This document shows, piece after piece, positions 60,603-64,000 of a stretch of 64,000 bases of DNA. This DNA comes from Liolophura sinensis. Its lineage: Eukaryota; Mollusca; Polyplacophora; Chitonida; Chitonidae. The DNA lies in the NCBI RefSeq assembly GCF_032854445.1, contig NC_088298.1:7799504-7863503 (forward strand), in the 5' to 3' direction. The notes under the pieces are model-generated. The model made no database searches. It was not told the origin of the DNA and was given only the letters and a program-made list of their open reading frames with translations. Within the stretch, counting starts at the first letter, position 1; the number at the start of each line of letters is the position of its first letter. The position numbers and the translations under genes are program-made.

Positions 60603-60786
60603 TACGTTAATTATGGGAATAGAGAAATTATTATCCGCTTAAAACATGTTACCATCTCAGAATTTTTAAACGTCTAACTGCCATTTAAAGAAGTAATGTA
60701 AAAAAGGTATTCTGGTTTTACTCTTTAAGCTCTTGTCTTTTTTTAATTATAATTATTTTATAATTAGCTCAAGGATTCTTTTTCAG

Positions 60787-60845
60787 CTGACCATCGCTTA
60801 CCAGGACATCCCTGGGTTCATCAAAGTGACAATACTTGATGTAAG
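60787..60845 (+). CDS. mucin gene exon: middle of SEA-like domain
   Basis: A 59-base exon between acceptor GATTCTTTTTCAG (ending 60786) and donor TAAG|GTAAGA (GT at 60846). Entry is phase 0 and exit phase 2: 19 codons, LTIAYQDIPGFIKVTILDV, plus AG that completes Arg with the next exon. It continues the SEA pattern: the end of helix 1 (A-Y-x-x-I-P-G-F) then strand IKVTILDV. About residues 9256-9275. Too short for any ORF scan; it is supported by phase agreement on both sides and by the fit to the fold. Confidence 0.68.
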
Positions 60846-60862
60846 GTAAGATTTTATCTCAA

Positions 60863-60925
60863 ATCGGCCGCTGTCGTATACGTGAAATATTATTGAGTAC
60901 GGCGTAAATGACCAACCAAATAGGT
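60863..60925 (+). repeat. SINE-A tail fragment
   Basis: CGGCCGCTGTCGTATACG, GAAATATTATTGAGTACGGCG, then ACCAACCAAATAG (joined in the sequence). Eighteen bases after the donor at 60845. Confidence 0.75.
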
Positions 60926-61962
60926 AATTATCTGAAATCAATTAATCCAAAGATCTGGTAATCAATGAATTCATCAATCAAACAAATCCATGGTTCCATA
61001 AATCACCTGGCCGCTTAGATGACTCCATGCAGATTCTCTGCTCTAATTATTTGTGCAGCTTGGGTAACGACCTTTGACCGTCGAGTGATCTTTTAGCGGA
61101 ATCGGACGTTCACTGTTGACAACTTTTCTTCAACCAATACAGTGTGCATATCTGTGCGTCACAGGTGGGAAGGTCTTTTTTATGTATGTTATAAATAACA
61201 TAAATAACATACGTTGCAGTTGTTAGCCAGTGTTGTTAGAAAACAGTTGTATATGTATTTCAAAGGGCAGGATGAGTCTTTGGGATTTGTTGGGCGGAGT
61301 CGTTTGGAAACAATAATATATTTTTACTATTGTGGGACTGAGTTGTTTGGGAACCATTGCATATGCACGCTTATGAGCCTGTGTAATTCACGGAGTCAGT
61401 TTTGGTAGAAAGACATAAAAGTTTTCCTACTCTCGGTGTGAGTTGTTTGGAAACAATTGTACATTCTCTCTTGTCTAAGAGCTGAGAAGTTTTTAAAAAT
61501 TGATCCAGTGCAGAACAATTGATAGTCTTGTACTGGATGTCACTATCTCATTGTTTAAGAAGTAACAGGTTCAAATCCAGCTCTCGACCTTTTTTTCTTT
61601 AAGATTTAAACAGTCTATTGGAATGGTATTTTCAAAAAACCTAAGTTTCTGTTCTACATGTATAACATTAGGAATATTGAATGACAAATTTTGGCACTGG
61701 TGGAAGAGGAAAGGCATCCAAATGGTTACAAATTTAACATAGCCAAGTTGACACATTAAGATTTGCATTTTGAAAGGGTTCACTTAGATTTGACCATTTG
61801 CCATATGAGCTAGTAATCTGTAAAGCGTAAAACATCTGTCAGTGACTTGTAAATAAAATAAGTGAATAATTTTGCACAACACTTGTTTTAACGACTGTCA
61901 TCAATTATGTTTACACAGTGATATTTTTAATTATTTAAAACGTTTTCGATATGACTTTCCAG

Positions 61963-62153
61963 ACGAAAAAGTGTGATATGTCCTCACGAGGTCAAATTCG
62001 ACGCCATCGAAGTTCAGAGAGATGGGAACATGGCTGACGTCACCCGCATCATCGAGCATGAGGTGCTGAAGAAAGCATTACCGTATCTCAGAAACGTTAC
62101 TATTGCTAATTGCACTGTGAATGAAACCAATTTCAAGAATATATTACAGGAAG
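61963..62153 (+). CDS. mucin gene exon: second half of SEA-like domain
   Basis: Acceptor CGATATGACTTTCCAG ends at 61962 and donor GGAAG|GTAAGT follows 62153. Entry is phase 2 and exit phase 1. One base completes Arg, then 63 codons begin RKSVICPHEVKFDAIEVQRD and end NFKNILQE. RKSVI aligns with the SEA loop where many members have G-SVVV and cleave themselves; here the Gly is replaced by Lys, so cleavage is doubtful. HEVKFDAIEV is the following strand. Three N-glycosylation sequons crowd together (NVT, NCT, NET at about 9319, 9324, 9328). Predicted residues 9276-9338. Confidence 0.7.
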
Positions 62154-62260
62154 GTAAGTGGGTGAGATAGTTCAAAACAACAACATGTTATCTTGGCGTG
62201 TCCTTGTCGCTCAGATCCTGATGTAATTAGGCACTAACAGGGAAATATTTTATGTTAAAG

Positions 62261-62564
62261 AATCAGTGAATCAGGTGGCCTCCGTGGCGGAGGAGGTAAG
62301 CGTGCCAGTCCGGCGTAATGACCCAGGAGCCTCTCACCAATGCGGTCGCTGTGAGTTCAAGTCCAGCTCATGCTGTTCTCATCTCCAGGCCTACATGTCA
62401 AGGTCTGTCAGCAGCCTGCGGATGGTCGTGGGTTTCCCCCGGGCTCTGCTCGGTTTCCTGACACCATCACGCTGGCCGCCGTTGTGTAAGTGAAATATTT
62501 TCGAGTATGGCCTAAAACACAAATAAATAAATAAATAAATAAATAAATCAAATCAGTTAATCAG
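62261..62564 (+). repeat. full-length SINE-A with target duplication
   Basis: The element at 62275-62550 is flanked by AATCAGTGAATCAG (62261-62274) and AATCAGTTAATCAG (62551-62564), one mismatch in 14. An A-box-like TGGCGGAGGAGG lies at 62285, the B-box-like GAGTTCAAGTCC at 62353, then the core and a tail of (AAAT)n. This copy defines the family: about 275 bp, tRNA-derived head, conserved core, AAAT-repeat tail. Confidence 0.92.
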
Positions 62565-62642
62565 TCAGTCGAAAAAATGTGGTTCATGGCTTAATTCGCA
62601 AATCAAAAAAATCAATTAAACAAATTTTTAAAATAATTTCAG

Positions 62643-62829
62643 CTAGCGAACGTGCTACTGACGACCCGTGTAGTGTAGTGGAACTTGACTGTCTTCCTGG
62701 TTTCAACTGCAACTCGTCAGACAATGCAAAACTTGTCTGTCTGTCAGACTGTGAGACGGAAACCGGCCGTAAGAAATGCGGAAGTCATGGCACATGCACT
62801 CTGAGCAGTAACGGGAATATGACATGCGT
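62643..62829 (+). CDS. mucin gene exon: Cys-rich linker and EGF-like start; gene continues beyond
   Basis: Acceptor AAAATAATTTCAG ends at 62642 and donor GCGT|GTAAGT follows 62829. Entry is phase 1 (g + ct gives Ala, matching the previous exon) and exit phase 2. Sixty-one codons contain eight Cys. The last four (about 9375, 9384, 9390, 9400; spacing x8, x5, x9, around KKCGSHGTC) match the first four Cys of an EGF-like domain; the remaining C-x-C pair should come in the next exon, which I could not find before 64000. SEA followed by EGF recalls MUC3/MUC12/MUC17-type membrane mucins, in which a transmembrane segment comes next. Sequons NSS and NMT are present. Confidence 0.7.
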
Positions 62830-62851
62830 GTAAGTAGCTCGGGGTTCTCAA

Positions 62852-63240
62852 TCACACTGTCGTTGCTGCTGATTTTATTCCCTATTCTGTACGTCTTTAA
62901 TTATATTGTATCCATGCTTAAACCAGGATTCTGCTGGTGGACTAAGCATCTCCGAAGCCAGGTCCCTTTGCATTGTTTTAATGTGATTGTATATCAAATG
63001 TGATGACAATACTCATTTCGAGTAATTCTAGACCAGTGACGTCTAATAAATTAACATCACTGCATTTGTTGTTTACCTAATTCTGCTAAAGCCATGGTGC
63101 AAGAGGTCATGTTAATTGCTACTATTTATGCATTTACATGAACAGTTAGAATAAACTCCTGACTGAGGTAAGCTGACAAGAGGCCGTGTTTCACAAGTTA
63201 CGTGTGACCATTTGACAACTATCACACTGTCGTCGCTACT
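62852..63240 (+). repeat. repeat D, copy 3, with direct terminal repeats
   Basis: The longest copy. It begins and ends with forms of ATCACACTGTCGT(T/C)GCT (about 62851 and 63221). Relative to copy 1, the sequence that ends copy 1 also begins this one, as expected for a unit cut from a tandem array or carrying direct repeats. It starts about 20 bases after the donor at 62829. Confidence 0.7.
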
Positions 63241-64000
63241 TGCGATTTGCCGTACCAACTTGTAGTATACAATCGAGTCGAATCGTCAGAACATTTTAAT
63301 CGTTTTGGTTTTTATCGCATTCAACGAGCTGTGAGAGAGTCGAAAGAAACAGAGAAAGGTCTTTTTTCATGCTACAAATTGCGTGCACTGTCAGTCAGTC
63401 AAATCGCTTCAATTTTTTCCACTACGAGTTATCTCCCCTCGTCTGATCTATCAAAGGTTGTCTACAACCATGTCCGAACAAGCAGCTAAGACAGGGTTAT
63501 CTTAATCTGACTGCCAGAAAATGTAGGATCGCCAGTCTTCAAATTACTCTCTACAGGAGTACAACCCACTGTTCAAAAGCATTGTCATGACTAACGTGGC
63601 CTTAGCAACGCTGGGTCTTAGCAACGGAGCTGAGCGAAAAAAACGCGATGTCCGAGACAAGTGACCATGATGCATGCGGATTTTGTCGAACACTGCATGT
63701 CGAATACTGCAAGTTGGTACTACAAATGGCATCGTGCCTTATGCTGTATGTCTTTTATTATGTCGTAGCTGTCAAGATAATACGAAGTTTTCGCTAGTGT
63801 ACGTAGACGCATATATATATACCAATATGGTGCCTGCAACCGTTTGCCTTCACACAATAATAAACTGTTGTTTGACTGAGTCCATCGTGATTCCAAGTCA
63901 CACATGCACGGATTGACACTTTCTATTTTAAGTAAATTTAAATAAATGCTTTTTGGTGAGTTTTCAGTCAGATATTTCACTCCGTTTTACACACCAAAAC
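63241..64000. other. no exon recognised to the window end
   Basis: Searched for a phase 2 acceptor followed by one base and a Cys codon to complete the EGF-like domain; none was found. Short frames on both strands have no recognisable product. Confidence 0.35.

Overview
This is animal nuclear DNA, not bacterial. It is AT-rich, with split exons bounded by GT/AG sites, tRNA-derived SINEs, non-LTR retrotransposon and Tc1/mariner remains, foldback elements and several minisatellites. The commonest SINE (SINE-A here) and the repeat mix point to a lophotrochozoan, most likely a mollusc. That assignment is inference; no gene in the window fixes the species.

Layout. Positions 1-25.8 kb are mostly repeats: SINE-A, SINE-B and SINE-C copies, a 97-bp minisatellite (9.1-10.3 kb), LINE fragments (10.4-13.2 kb and 23.0 kb), 17-bp, 30-bp and ~60-bp minisatellites (13.4-16.3 kb), a Tc1-like element with a nested SINE (19.5-20.7 kb) and a TTAA-flanked foldback element (22.1-22.7 kb). 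A small unrecognised split gene may begin at 189 (exons 189-221 and 1254-1400, both exactly in phase 0).

The centre, 25880-53555, is one uninterrupted + strand exon of 9,225 codons. It starts with a signal-peptide-like segment and continues as a Ser/Thr/Pro-rich, Cys-free, basic domain built on a seven-residue repeat (P-S-T-S-T-A-S). The repeat is nested: 21-bp monomers form blocks of about 816-837 and 1323-1332 bp, and these alternate to give a 2139-bp unit repeated at exact spacing.

Downstream, 59821-62829 holds four short exons that are mostly absent from a simple ORF scan. Their splice phases match one another and the donor at 53555. Joined, they encode a SEA-like domain (about 114 residues) followed by a Cys-rich EGF-like segment that runs off the window. 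A giant mucin domain followed by SEA and EGF is the layout of membrane-tethered mucins of the MUC3/12/17 type. My main proposal is that 25.8-62.8 kb is one 3'-incomplete gene for a giant membrane mucin of at least 9,400 residues. Its introns carry SINE-A, SINE-B, two foldback/MITE elements, a (TA)n tract and a 34-bp repeat.

No CRISPR arrays, rRNA genes, intact tRNA genes, operons or bacterial signals were seen.
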